A stretch of 64,000 nucleotides of DNA from Mytilus trossulus. Its lineage: Eukaryota; Mollusca; Bivalvia; Mytilida; Mytilidae. Below the pieces are notes generated by a model, which worked only from the letters and a program-made list of their open reading frames with translations, made no database searches and was not told the origin of the DNA. The stretch lies in NCBI RefSeq assembly GCF_036588685.1, contig NC_086386.1:18992931-19056930 (forward strand), read 5' to 3'. This document shows positions 51,654 through 64,000 of the stretch, in pieces. A program made the position numbers and the translations under genes. Within the stretch, counting starts at the first letter, position 1. Each line of letters starts with the position of its first letter.

Positions 51654-54404
51654 ATTTGTACGATATAACAGTGTATGTAAAGTGCGGATCCTAAAATATC
51701 ATTTTTACTGTATATGCCATAAATGTCTAATGTAGAATAATAAATAAACAGACGAACTTTTTTTAATTTTTGAAGAAAATGAAGAAAATTAGTTAAAATG
51801 TATATGTTCAGAAATACATAATACTAATAAAACAAAGTAAGAGATACGAGCGGGGTATTATCGCGCCTAAGCCATCCAGCTGTGAAATACATACCAAAAT
51901 AGGTGAATATTTAGGACATTTCACGAACAGATCGTGCAGGTGCTTTATAACTAATAGGTGAGATGTTGTTGCAGTAAAAAATATTCATTTTAATACAATT
52001 ATTAAAGTTGTATAACGTAGAATATGTTTTGTCATTCAGTTTCTTCATATTTAACTAAATTCCACTATGATGATTTCGTAATACTAGTCATGTTTACTGT
52101 CGAATAATGATACTATTCTTTCATTTTTACTGTGGAGCAAATCATTAGTATTGTATATGCGGTGCATTTTCACTGTATAGTTTTGTTTTTTTTTATCTAT
52201 TAAAGCTCATTTCTTTAAGCATGTAGAGCAAGACTTTAGTTGATTTGCTTGCTTTTTTATTGGATAATCATTATGATAACACCCAATTTAATTCAAATAT
52301 TAAAAATACAGGTTAAACTATGCCTATTCATATTGTTTAAAAATGTCAATCTTATTTACCAAGTTTGTATAAACAATTATACAAACAAAGCAAGCAAGCC
52401 AACCAAAGTTTTGCTTTACATGCATTAGAAATTAGCTGTAAAGCCTTAATTTAGCCGACTTGCTTAAACAATAGATAAAGTAAGAGAAAGATTTGATAGA
52501 ATTTAACTTACGGAGGAAAGTTTGGTTTTAAAACACTCTAATAAATTCAATAGAAATAACATTTATTTCAAATGCTTATAAAGCGTAAAGGGATCTTTAT
52601 CCTTATTTTTTTTATCCATTTCCATGACACTTCACCACAAATTACGTACATCTTGATATAGATTGCACATTTGTTTTCCCGTTTAAAAGGTTTTACACTG
52701 GAGCCCTTTATAACTTGCTGTTCGGTGTGAGCCAATACTCCATGTTGAAGACCGTATTTTGACGTATAATGTCTCATTGTCACATACGACATCTATATAT
52801 GGCTATAAAACGAAACGAGACGGGATAAAAAGGGATAAAAAAATCTACGCTACTTTTTCAATATATTTATAATGGGCTAAATATGAGTCAAAATTGAGTA
52901 AAATAGTGGGTCGCATTTGGGTATAAGCGTCACGCCGGATTGCCGATTTTTTGCAAGCTATATATTTGTTTAAGAATGAATGAGGAGTTTGTATTTCAAT
53001 TTGAAAATACATGTATCATAAATCCTAAAGTCATCAACTAAGTTTTTTTTCATTTGTTGTAAGTGCATTTATCACATAATTCTACAATAAAAATTCCTCG
53101 CATCTTTGAAAATTCTACATTAATAATGACTGCACTGACAGTGATAATTCATCGCAACTATAGTTAAAATGGATCGCTTTCAATAATCGATATGCTATAT
53201 TATGATGCTTTTATAACACTTATTTGAACTTTAATGCTATGTTTGTATATTATAAAGACATATCACAATGAAAATATGTTAAAACTTCACTTAAAATCTT
53301 TTAACTTGATATTTTCAAAACGTAAACAAATACAGTTTTCCCATGATCCTTTATTCTACAATAGACATACCCGCATATAACAGTAAAAATGAACTAGCTG
53401 GATTCGCACTTTATATACAGTGATATAAGTTGAAACATGCATATGTGATTTATCGAAGTTACGAGAGAATGGAACTGTTCCTGGAGTGGCAAGTCTGTTT
53501 GGACACTTGTCATAAAATAAAGGAATACCAAGGTTCAATCACTTCTGAGGTTATTCAACCCTTATACCCGCTTTAAAGTATTATAGTCAATACTACTTGT
53601 ATATGGGCGATTTTCAACATGCTTCAGTAATTATATCAATATTTCGTTTTTGCTTTTCTATGGTACAAATTCCTATTTCAATGAAGTGGCAGTTTGTATA
53701 GCGCAGAGAAATGTTAAGGGTTATAATTTAGGACAAGTTTAAGATTAAATATATAGTTATGTATGGTAATCTTACCTGTTTAAATGTTAAAATAAAAAGT
53801 TTAAAATCTTCTGTGTATATATATAGATGTTCAGTGGAACCACATGATTGATATCTCACCTGTGACAAATTTGCGTATGAGAGAGATAAACATTTAAATT
53901 TCGAAATGAACGAATCTAGTTTTTGGATACTTTTATTTATATTGGGAGTGTATCCAAAATAAAGATTTCAAATCTCGGGAAAATATACGGCAACAGAACA
54001 TGAAAATGGGAGTTTGATTAATGTTTAAAAGCCCCTATATAACGTAATACGTTTTCATCCTGACTATCAACGTAAAGTCTTGCCCTTTTTGTCCCCCCTT
54101 TTTTCCTAACCACACAAAGGCATGTGTCTTCATTGAAATTTTAATGTATAAAAAAAAACTAGCACGTGGAATAGAAGCATGTTTCCAAATATTTAATTAT
54201 ATACGCACTAATAATCATAATACATATATTTATTTGGGTACTTAAATTTTATTTTGAAATTATTGAACTTGAATCCCAACGGAAGACATACATGTGTAGT
54301 CGTCTTGACTTCTCGCGTTCAGCAGGTAATCCCTTATATGCTGCCAGCATGTATTGGATCTCATTCTTTCCAACGCTCTTCAAATATGTACAAGTCTTGA
54401 TTTA
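51654..54404. other. Intergenic, no gene recognised
   Basis: AT-rich sequence with a tail-family repeat at 52655-52795. Small open frames are scattered and resemble nothing known. Confidence 0.5.
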
Positions 54405-54700
54405 GCAAATATGTATGGGGTATTTTTTTAGCAAATATGTATGGGGTATAATTGCTCTGACAAATGCCTTTACAAATATGTATGGGGTATTGATCTGACA
54501 AATGCCCTTACGAATATGTATGGGTCCTTAATTTACAAATATGTATGGGGTCTTGCTCTGACAAACAGGTACATGTATGAGGCCTTGCTATATGAAAATT
54601 AGGAGTCTTGTTCTGATAAAAAAAAAATGTATGGAGGCTTGTTCTGAAAATCGGGTGTCTTCCTCTTACGAACAAATATGGATTCATGCTCTGACAAACA
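54405..54700. repeat. Degenerate minisatellite rich in AAATATGTATGGGGT
   Basis: AAATATGTATGGGGTATT recurs about five times with spacing of 30-60 bases, interleaved with TTGCTCTGACAAA. The minus-strand frame across it is a repeat artefact. Confidence 0.8.
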
Positions 54701-55309
54701 ATAAACATCACAACATAAGAACAAACTAAAAATCAGTTGGAAATGGCTGAGCTCAACAGATTGGTACAAAGCATGCTTGGTTGTCAGAACAAGACATCAT
54801 TAGAAACATGTTTGTCAGAAGCGTCCCGAAGCGCCATATGTATGTGAAAAGACCTACTGTTAATTGAATCATTTTTATGAGTATCAATTTTCTTGAATCA
54901 GGGAAAAAATTGCGTTTTCGTGGTTATTTGATTTTATGGTTTTCCATCATTACACATACAGTCTAATAAGTATAGACAATATTTGCTTTTCGTTGAATAT
55001 AAAATTTTGTGAATTCTTGAATTGAATTGGTATTCCACAGTATGTATTAGATGCAAAAGCTTCTAATTTATTCTAACATTTTAATTGTCATAGCCCATGC
55101 CATACAAACAGGTATTAACATTTCAAATATACTAACTTGGCCTTGCTTACCCTATTCTAATCAGTCAGAAGTTCTATTTCTTTTGTTTAATTTCAACTGG
55201 ATACCATCCTGTTATAAGTATAAAGTAAATTGAATGCTTAATACTATTTTTCACAGTTTATACCCTTAAAATTCGTATTATTTGCCTTTCAACCATAACA
55301 GACATATAT

Positions 55310-55411
55310 CACGGGTGTCATTCGGTTTATCGAGAGAAATGATCGTGAAAGAATATCTAACGGCGGTCAAGTATTGAAAGACGATCGTGAAAGTTCTGGT
55401 AACGGATCGTG
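55310..55411 (+). repeat. Left terminal inverted repeat of the 5.07-kb element
   Basis: 102 bases starting CACGGGTGTCATTCGG, containing three GATCGTG motifs. Confidence 0.9.
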
Positions 55412-57336
55412 AAAGACATTTTATCGAGAAGACATATGAAAGTTAAGTAAATATTCTTATTTAATAAATTACACAGACACATTTACGACAAAATGAAACT
55501 GTTTATCAAAATGGTTCAACATTATGATCAGTATGTCAGAATATCCAGTTTCAAAAGTACATAGTTATTACAAAACGACAAAATGCAGATTGCTTCTCGA
55601 CATTTCATTGACATAAAAAATGTAAATAAACACAATTTTTTCACAAATTCGACTAGATGATCAACGTTTATCAGAAGAAGGGCATTATATTTGAATTAAT
55701 TAAACGATTTTCATAGTTGTTTTGTATAAATATAATCTGAAACTTAGTAAATAAAGAACTATCTACACAAAATTGATTTTTGGAGCATGAAAGATCACGT
55801 ACCGCATTTATGAAGATCGTGAAAAGGATCGTGAAAGATCTGATGCTACGAAGACGTTCGCATTATCTTTCAATTATATGATAATTGATATTTGTTATTG
55901 ATATTGAAAAAGGCTAGATAGGTCAACATCCTCAATAGGTTTAAGCCAAACAAATAAAATGTCGTAGAGCATAGAGGATCCAAAATTCCAAAGAGTTGTA
56001 CCAAATACGAATATGGTAATCCTTAGTTTTTCGAAAAATTCAAAGTTTTGTAAACAAGAAATGTGTATCAAATGACCACATTATTGATATTCATGTCAAC
56101 ATCGAAGTGCTGAATACTGGGCTGATGATACCCTCGGGGACGAAACGTCCTTCAGCAATGGAATCGACCCAGTGGTGTAAATAGTTATCAAAGGTACTAG
56201 GATTATAATTTAGTACGCCAGAAGCGCAAATACATAAAAATTATTTTTGGGCATTTGTGAACATGTTGTTTGCAAAATAGTTGGATGATTGAAGGATCAA
56301 GTTTTTTTATTGTCATGTGAAGTACTCACTTATCATGAGTCATAGGATACCCATATTTTGTATATTGGATCCTATACTAAATGTCCGGCAGACAGGATTC
56401 ACCTGACCCTGAATTAGCCTTATTTCATGAATGAAGATTCATTTTAGTGGTCAAGTCCGTATCGAGGATTCGTTAAGCTTTAGGATAACTGTCTGTTGTT
56501 CTGATTGTAAGGTGTATATTTTCGACGTGTGCAAGGTTTTAACCAACATTGAACTTATTATCATGCATCATTCGGCAATGTTTGTTTTATGTTGTTTTGC
56601 CTTTTGAAAATATACATTTTGTACCTGTATGCTATAGCGACAAGGTGTTTCGTGTATGGTGTACATGTCTGTCTGCATTTTATATGACCATGATGACTTC
56701 AATTGTGTTTGATTTATTTTAAATGATAGTAAGATGTCTATGGCTGGCTATCGGTCAGGGTTCATATACTTTTGACCTTATGTTCCGAATTAATTGGCCC
56801 AGCATAACTTTTACAATTGTCAGTTTCTATGGCACTGTAAGGATCGGAACACATTTATTTGGTGTACGTGAAATTTGTAGAGATCTGTATGGCATGGTTC
56901 ATCTGACCATGACCTTTTTTATGAAACATTGACAATCTTAAGCGCATTTGACACTTCTAGTAAAACCCTTGATATTTTAGACGTTCAACAAATATACTAT
57001 CATAAATAAAGCAAACAGGACATGACAACATTTGCGCTTTGGTATTCTATAGTATTTCCTATATAGTTAAATTAATCCTTATCTGTGTTATTTATAAAGA
57101 ACTTAAAAAGTGCTGTTGCACGAAATGTTGGTTATCGTTTAATCCAAAATTACAAATGAAATAGGCTTTTTTTTGCTATGATTTTTTGTTTGATGGATAA
57201 CAAAACATTTGGTTTAAACGTTGCAGATCCATATTATTTGCTAACTAGTGTCGTTCTGCCTGAAGTGCACTAGACCGATTAACAGAGCTGAATCTTTCAC
57301 ACTTATTTAGACACGTTATTAGTTTAGTTTCTTTAG

Positions 57337-59700
57337 CTCACCTGGCTCAAAGGGCGTCACTTGGCGTCCGTCGTCGTCGTCGTCCGTCGTCGTCCGTCGT
57401 CGTTAATTTTCACAAAAATCTTCTCCTCTGAAACTACTGGGCCAAATTAAACCAAACTTGGCCATAATCAACATTGTGGTATCTAGTATAAAAAATGTGT
57501 GACGTGACCTGGCCAACCAACCAAGATTATCACTAGGGTATCTAGTTTAAAAAAAATGTGTGGTGTGACCCGGCCAACCAACCAAGATGGCCGCCATGGC
57601 TAAAAATAGAACATAGGGGTAAAATGCAGTTTTTGGCTTAAAACTCAAAAACCAAAGCATTTCGAGCAAATCTGACATTGGGGCTAAAATTGTTTATCAG
57701 GTCAAGAACTATCTGCCCTGAAATTTTCAGATGAATCCGACAACCAGTTGTTGTGTCACGGAACAGAAGTTCCTTCATAATATAATTTCCAGATGGAACA
57801 AATATTCTGGAATATTAATTCCACGGGAATAAATATTACAGTAGATGATTCTAACGGAATAAATATACTAGTCAACAAAAGAGACACAAGACTTTTTTTT
57901 CAAATTCAGGATACAGTTTTCCGTTCATTGGACCAATATTGAAGGTAGTTATACTTAATCATCATGGAAAGATAAATCCGTTTAAAAAAAAAAAATTGTT
58001 TTTTGCATTTTCTTATTTTTTTACAAAATTGACAAAAAACGACAATTTTAAAAACAGAAGTTCCAACTCATGATGCCAACATCTCATTTGAAGGTAAAGA
58101 CAGTGTTTGCCATCAATTTGTTTTTAAAAATCAAACAGTTTCTTCGTTTATTTGTTAAGCAAAGTTCGGCTCCACGAGAAATCGTTAAAATGTATACAGT
58201 ATCAACTGATTTACCATAGACAGTATGTGTAAAGTGATATTCAAAAAGTGGTAACAAGCTTAAAACTAATCCGAAAGGTGCCAAATTTACTGTGTGTTGT
58301 TTTCAAATCTAAACTATTATAGATTTAAGACGAAAATAAAAAAAAAAAATTTGCATTTTTGAGATTTCAAAAAACACTTTTTTTCCCCAAAAAATTGAAA
58401 GAACAATCTATCAACCCATTAGTTACAACATGAACATAACTTGTAAAAGCATATTGAATATTTTTTAACTAATTTGAAATTTTTTCAGTACTTAGAAAAT
58501 TTTATGTCGATTTTTTATTCAACTTTCCGCAAAACTAATTTGCACCCTATGATCATTTACACGGAATTAAGATACTTTGACAAGTTTTGATTTTCATTAT
58601 CACATGTGCATGCATTGCAAATGCAAGCTTTTTAAAATAGTGTATCTCATTTTGTTTTATAATTAATACTTTTTGATCAATTTTATTTCAAAGTCGTGTA
58701 TCGTTTCTTTTGTTGACTAGTATAGTATAGAATATTTGTTCCGTCAGGTACAGGTATTATGGCATTGTTTATAACAAAGTTTCTACTGGAACTTTGGTTA
58801 GGTGGAACAAATATACTCAAACAGTTGGGTTGCTGCCCATGAATTGGTAATTTTAGGGAAATTTTGCTGTTTTCGGTTATTATTTTGAATATTATTATAG
58901 ATGGAGATAAACTGTAAACAGCAAAATGGTCAGTTGACTCCTTTAGGAGTTATTGCCATTTATAGTCAATTTTAACCATTTTTCATAAATTAATCTAATT
59001 AATCTTTTACAAAAATCTTCTCCTATGAAACTAATGGACCAAATTAATCCAAACTTGGCCACAATCATCTTTTGGGTATCAATTTTTGAAAATGTGTGGC
59101 GTGACCCGGCCAACCAACCAAGATGGCTACCACGGCTAAAAGTAGAACATAGGGATAAAATGTAGTTTTTGGCTTATAACTCAAAAACCAAAGCATAAAT
59201 TATAGAGCAAATCTGACAGGTGTAAACTTGTTTATCAGGTGAAGATCTATCTGCCTTGAAATTTTCAGATGGATCGACAACCTGTTGTTAGGTTAGTGCC
59301 CCTGAATTGGTTATTGTAAGGAAATTTTGTCGTTTTTTGTTATTATCTTGAATATCATTATAGATAGAAATAAACTGTAAACAGCAATAATGTACATCAA
59401 AGTAAAACCTAAAAATAAGTCAACATGACCAAAATGGTCAATTGGCCCCCTGAGGAGTTATTGTCCTTTATATTCAATATAACAATTTTCATAAAATTTG
59501 TAAATTTTAACTAACATTTTCCACTGAAACTACTGAGCCAAGTTCATTATAGATAGAGATAACTGTAAGCCGCAAGAATATTCAATAAAGAAAGATGTAT
59601 AAACACATCACCATCACCAATACACAATTTTGTCATGAATCCGTCTGCGTCCTTTGTTTAATGTTCATATAAACCAAGGTGAGCGACACAGGCTCTTTAT
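57337..59700 (-). repeat. AGCTCACC-type element, reverse copy
   Basis: It begins AGCTCACCTGGCTCAAAGGG followed by a CGTCGTCGTCGTC run and ends GGTGAGCGACACAGGCTC. It carries the same internal units as 17842-19491 (GGTTTTTGAGTTATAAG in reverse, AACTGTAAACAGCAA). Interrupted at about 57751-58820 by another insertion. Confidence 0.85.
57751..58820. mobile_element. 1.07-kb insertion with inverted repeats, nested
   Basis: Inverted arms lie at 57855-57885 (CGGAATAAATATACTAGTCA, then ACAAAAGA) and 58700-58743. GGAA(T/C)AAATAT recurs near both ends (about 57795, 57832, 57855, and 58803, plus a reverse copy at 58732). CAGTTG flanks both sides of the insertion in the host repeat. No open frame of note. 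Confidence 0.65.
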
Positions 59701-60277
59701 ATCCTATTAGACTAGTTTAACTTTCGAGGTAAAGTGTTGAAAAGAAAAAAAGATTATAGCTTTAATGTTCATCCTTATCAAAATAATTACAGGCTTCAAC
59801 CACTTGCAGATTTATCAAATGGTAAAGGAAATCCTGATTTCTGATTACTAGTATTAAGTCTGGTCACGCATTTTCTTTCACGATTGAAATAATACGTTGC
59901 CTGATCTTTCACGATCAAGTTTGATGGAAATTCAACAAATTCAAGGTTTTCATAAACAAATTAACGCTTTTAATGGAAGAACATACTTTAATTTTACTGT
60001 ACTATCAGATACACCAAAAATTAAATTTCAAATATATCATGATATTCTGAAATATGACCATTATAGGTACAAAAGGCGTGTTATGTGTATTTAATTGCAT
60101 GGACACACATCATTGCGCCTTTGTGTTTTTTTCAAAAAGTACTTCATATTTTCTTTATTTTCTTTCACAGTTATGTTGAGGGTGTTCTATCAGTTTGACA
60201 GACATATTTTTTTGTTCGGATTTGGTCCGCGTTTTGAAAATTAAGCGATTTTTTCAAAGATTATGAACTAGAATTTA

Positions 60278-60379
60278 CACGATCCGTTACCAGAACTTTC
60301 ACGATCGTCTCTCAATACTTGACCACCGTTGGATATTCTTTCACGATCATTTCTCTCGATAAACCGAATGACACCCGTG
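60278..60379 (-). repeat. Right terminal inverted repeat of the 5.07-kb element
   Basis: Reverse complement of 55310-55411 with three mismatches. The minus-strand frame at 60268-60519 is a shadow of it. Confidence 0.9.
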
Positions 60380-61600
60380 TATATATACAGAAAACATGTG
60401 CTTAATATAAATACAAACAAGTGTTGATAGTAAACAACCACTGGATCGTTACATTGATTATCATGTGACCAATAACTTAAATATATATCTGTATTCACTG
60501 ACATGGATTCAAGATTCACCTGTGTGTATTTTTAAGACGGTAAAGTACAAAACAATTTTAATTCACTTTTAATAACATCACTGAAATACCATAATGGCAC
60601 ATCATCACTTGAAACAATGCCAGTCACCTAATCGCATAAAACTTGAGTTTATGTGTGTATTAGTTTTCCACAACTTCATCGTAGTTTTGCAATACTATAT
60701 ATAAACATTTTATATACGAAACGTTGTTCAAAACTGGTTTGAACCCATCCTATATTTTAAGTGTCAGTCTTCAGAACACTCAGGCAATTTAGAAGAATTT
60801 CACAACATGGCAGTAAATGCGCGAAGAAAACCAACGACCCCACCTTCCTATTTTGAAGGATAGTGATATGAGAAACCTATAGTTAGAATGACATCAAATT
60901 ACGGAGTTTCTATTGCACCTTAGCCAAATCAAAACTTGAAATACCAGAACAGGAAACGATTTTTTAATCGTGCACCATTATACATTTTGAACATGAATTA
61001 AAGGGGCATTGGTTCCCAATTTCATGTTCACAGATTTGACTCAAATTATAATATTTGATTTATAACCGTCCCCCCTTTTCATAAAATACTAAAACATATA
61101 TTTGTTGATCGAAATAGTCAACTAAATGATTTATTTGTTTCACTTGCAACATTGACATTCTTTTTCTTTTGAATAACTGAACACGCACAATTCATGCGTA
61201 AACCATTTATAACTTAAAAAGTTAAATTGAAGTTCATATTAAAACAGATTCAATCAGGTCGAATTATTCACTTGAGATCAAATATTTCATCATCGATGTT
61301 TCTTAACTTAATATTTTAACAGAAATGAACGATAATTTCTGCTTAAAGCGAAATATTATTCACTCTCATTTATGAGTGAACAAAAACAAATATTTTACAT
61401 TTTTTTATATATCTCGTAGCTAGTACATCTTTAACAAGTTCAATGCACACTTCAGTGGGGTTTTGTTTGTCAAGTTTTTACAACTGCCTGATTCAAAAAT
61501 AGATTGACATTTGCGTAGGATATATAAAGTAAGTATTATTCGATAAATGCAGCATTGTAACAGTATCACGGTAGGTATAGTGTCCGGCTAGGATCGTGGT

Positions 61601-62043
61601 TTTTCGAGTGATTTGGTCGGTCCTTTTCGAGTGTGACCACTTTTTTTTCGAGTGAATATGATCAAAAATGTAAATAAACAGACTTCTTTTCTAACAAGAC
61701 GTGATATAGAAGCTTGAGTTTATAAGGTTATATACATGATATGTTAGTATTTGAGATATAAAGAAAGTATCATTCTGACATTGCTTTTCGTTTAAAAAAT
61801 TAAGTTTAGCCTTAAAATGCTTCATTCTAAAATACAGAATAAAGCCATTTTCTTACACATATCAATGCAAATGTCGACGGAAATGCATACGTTTGTACAT
61901 GGAATCTCCTTAGATATACAGACACTTTACAAAAACTATTGTTATTGCATTGAAACCGACTTTTTGAGACTAACTTCAATTTTTCATGTCCATGTTTTTA
62001 CGAGAGCGGTCCGGGCTTTTTCGAGTGTCCTTTTTATCGAGTG
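61601..62043 (+). repeat. Spaced TTTTCGAGTG motif cluster
   Basis: TTTTCGAGTG occurs at 61601, 61624, 61645 and 62018, with the variant TTATCGAGTG ending at 62043, all in direct orientation. Near both ends a GGTCGG/GGTCCG-like word precedes the motif. The 75-codon frame inside is not recognisable. Confidence 0.6.
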
Positions 62044-62289
62044 ATTATACACATTTCTTATAGCTACAAATGTAATGTGTTTACGTTTAAAAACTATAAA
62101 ATAAAGGCTAAATTTTATTACTTTCAAGGCACATGGTTTAACAATACTTGAATTTTATCATGAAACAAGTATCGCTCATTTGTATCTATTCTTTTTCTCT
62201 CATCTTATAAATTGTATGTACATTATATATCCGTGATTTCAACAATCTAATGTGAGAGTGTTTCGGACCATATATTAAGTATTTGGATC

Positions 62290-62712
62290 TCATGAGATAA
62301 CTATTAATGAACAGTTAGATGTCGACTTGGAAGGTAACTTCCAAAAATGTCTTAATGAACTGTTTAACAAGTTAGAGTTCAACTGTTTAACTAACTGACA
62401 AAAAAAAGTTGATATGATAAAGAGTCTAATAATTGATACTAGAGACGGACAGAAAACAGATACACCCAGATTAAGACAATTTATTGAAAGACTCAACTTG
62501 TAACTTGTGCTGTTTTTGGGTAGCCTTTGAACTATACAATTAACACATTTCATGTAACCGTCATTGTCATAGATAGGTTTATTGTTTTGTTGAATCGTTT
62601 CTAATGTATTCCTATATGGTCCCAAATTGGATTTCCCCTTGGGCAATATTTTTTTCGCCACTTTTACGCCAAAACAATATATTTTTTGCCAATTTATTAC
62701 TTGTTTCGCCAA
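62290..62712 (-). other. Unassigned 140-codon open frame
   Basis: The longest unexplained frame in the right part. The translation (NLGPYRNTLETIQQNN, CVNCIVQRLPKNSTSYKLS) is not low in complexity, but I recognise no family and see no start or splice context. A gene exon, TE scrap or chance are all possible. Confidence 0.2.
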
Positions 62713-62764
62713 GTAAAATAAATATATCTTTCGTTTAAAATGTTCCTTTTTTTCTACCCCATCC

Positions 62765-62962
62765 AGCCCTAAACCGTTAGTTTTCCCGTTTGAATGGTTT
62801 ATAACTAGTCCTTTTGGGGGCCCTTTATAGCTTGTTGTTCGGTTTGAGCCAAGACCCCGTGTTGAAGGCCGTACTTTGACCTATAATTAATTATTTTTAT
62901 CAATTGCTATTTGGATGGAGAGTTGTCTCATTGGCACTCATACAACATCTTCCTATATCTTT
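62765..62962 (+). repeat. Dispersed tail repeat, plus copy
   Basis: Nearly full-length copy: CCGTTAGTTTTCCCGTTTGA through CATCTTCCTATATCT. Confidence 0.85.
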
Positions 62963-63041
62963 CATATGGTCCGACCATACGCGTACAGTTTTACCATATG
63001 AGTATACGCATATGGTCGTGACCATACGCGTATGGTCATAC
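62963..63041. repeat. Cluster of CATATGGTC/ACGCGTATGGTC palindromes
   Basis: GACCATACGCGTATGGTC at 63020-63037 is a perfect 18-base palindrome. Related half-sites CATATGGTCCGACCATACGC and CGCATATGGTC precede it. Confidence 0.8.
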
Positions 63042-63119
63042 TACTAATGGTCCGGAACATAAGCATAGACAATTCGAATTGAGACGTACATACATATATT
63101 GACTTACATCTAAAAATTG

Positions 63120-63770
63120 ACAATGAGGGTCGGTTGAAGACAAAACTTTACGACAAAAGAGATGATTTCAGCTTTCCAATTGTGAACTTTCCATTTCTAA
63201 GTAGCAACATTCCAGCAGCACCTGCATACGGGGTATATATCTCCCAATTGATACGATATTCCCGTGCTTGCATTTTCTATCATGACTTTCTTGATAGAGG
63301 GTTACTGCTCACAAGGAAGCTATTAAACCAAGAGTTCCAAATGGTGAAGTTGAAATCATCCCTTCGTAAATTTTACGGACGCCATCACGAGTTGGTTGAC
63401 AGTTATGGAATAAACGATTCAAAAATGATATCGGATGTGTTCCTTATGTCGTAACTACAATCCCCTTCACTTTCATGAATTTGACCTACCGAATTAGACT
63501 ATTTACCGGATTTGTAATCACATAAGCAACACGACGGGTGCCGCATGTGGAGCAGGATCTGCTTACCCTTCCGGAGCACCTGCATGAGATCACCCCTAAT
63601 TTTTGGTGGGGTTCGTGTTGTTTATTCTTTAGTTTTCTATGTTGTGTCATGTGTACTATTTTCTGTTTGTCTTTTTCATTTTTAGCCATGGCGTTGTCAG
63701 TTTGTTTTAGATTTACGAGTTTGACTGTCCCTTTGGTATCTTTCGTCCCTCTTTTCTTTTGTATAAGATG
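63120..63770 (+). pseudogene. Penelope-like reverse transcriptase C-terminus and 3' region
   Basis: Frame 63134-63454 reads KLYDKRDDFSFPIVNFPF, YGVYISQLIRYSRACIF, LLNQEFQMVKLKSSLRKF and ends at a stop. It is the same domain as 21715-21990 and 10606-10800. After the stop comes a region with TTTTTGGTGGGGTTCGTGTT and GTCCCTTTGGTATCTTTCG that looks like the element's 3' untranslated end. 5'-truncated, otherwise the best preserved of the three copies. Confidence 0.75.
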
Positions 63771-64000
63771 AGATGTATGTTTGTTCATCTAAGATATTTC
63801 ATTATCTAAATTTCTTGTATCTTATATTATTTATTTTATTGTTTAAGAAATGGAAACCAAAAATGTCTAAATGCTACAATTCTGAGGAGGAGTCTGATTA
63901 TGCAAATATAATAATTGGTCATACAGCAACTAAACACCATGATAACTTTTTTCAATAAAAGAAAAGTGTATAAAAAGAGGAAAAAATAAATATTAATCAA

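Larger units (their letters stand above)
55310..60379. mobile_element. 5.07-kb non-autonomous element with 102-bp terminal inverted repeats
   Basis: The left end 55310-55411 and right end 60278-60379 are inverted copies with only three differences by eye. They start CACGGGTGTCATTCGG. GATCGTGAAAG occurs three times in the left terminal repeat and again inside at about 55816-55835, with inverted copies at about 59880-59915 and in the right repeat. Both flanks read TATAT next to the ends, a possible target duplication. No transposase frame is visible. An AGCTCACC-type element is nested inside at 57337-59700. Confidence 0.85.

Noticed and set aside
54508-54711. 67-codon minus-strand frame
   Set aside because: It lies wholly in the AAATATGTATGGGGT minisatellite.
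60268-60519. 83-codon minus-strand frame
   Set aside because: A third of it is the terminal inverted repeat of the 5.07-kb element.

Overview
This is nuclear DNA from an animal. The genes are split by many short introns with GT-AG borders, introns and spacers are AT-rich and full of repeats, and there is no bacterial gene organisation. The repeat content (several dispersed short repeats, a degenerate Penelope-like retroelement, GACGAC-rich elements ending in AGCTCACC) together with gene families known to be expanded in bivalves (HSPA12-type Hsp70) suggests a marine bivalve, most likely a mussel of the Mytilus type. That assignment rests on recognition from memory, not on a search.

Four host genes can be built exon by exon. 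(1) Plus strand, 2724-15798: an eight-exon HSPA12-like Hsp70 ATPase gene of 668 codons, with every splice junction in phase. (2) Minus strand, 48195-40127: an eleven-exon carotenoid oxygenase (BCO/RPE65 family) of 559 residues. All four iron-binding histidines and three second-shell glutamates are in place, and there is an N-terminal signal peptide, which is unusual for the family. (3) and (4) Minus strand, 38340-32451 and 29151-24041: two tandem METTL24-like methyltransferase-family genes with the same exon pattern and the same intron phases. The upstream copy (B) has lost the conserved residues of the fold and looks like a pseudoenzyme. The downstream copy (A) keeps them, but has a reading-frame mismatch at its last splice junction and no first exon that I could find.

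The rest is mobile and repetitive DNA. 1-2.7 kb: foldback hairpins. 17.8-19.5 kb: a tandem ~500-bp repeat element. 19.6-22.2 kb: a decayed Penelope-like retroelement whose GIY-YIG-like part lies before the reverse transcriptase (permuted order). 30.0-31.1 kb: a decayed tyrosine recombinase of Crypton type. 31.5-32.2 kb: a near-perfect 351-bp tandem duplication. 49.3-49.7 kb: a LINE tail. 50.4-51.7 kb: a foldback element carrying a nested insertion. 55.3-60.4 kb: a 5.07-kb element with 102-bp terminal inverted repeats and repeated GATCGTGAAAG motifs, into which other repeats have inserted. 63.1-63.8 kb: another retroelement 3' end.

The four host genes do not form an obvious pathway. I saw no tRNA, rRNA or CRISPR array. 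All exon models come from splice signals, phase and family motifs read by eye; no transcript evidence was available.
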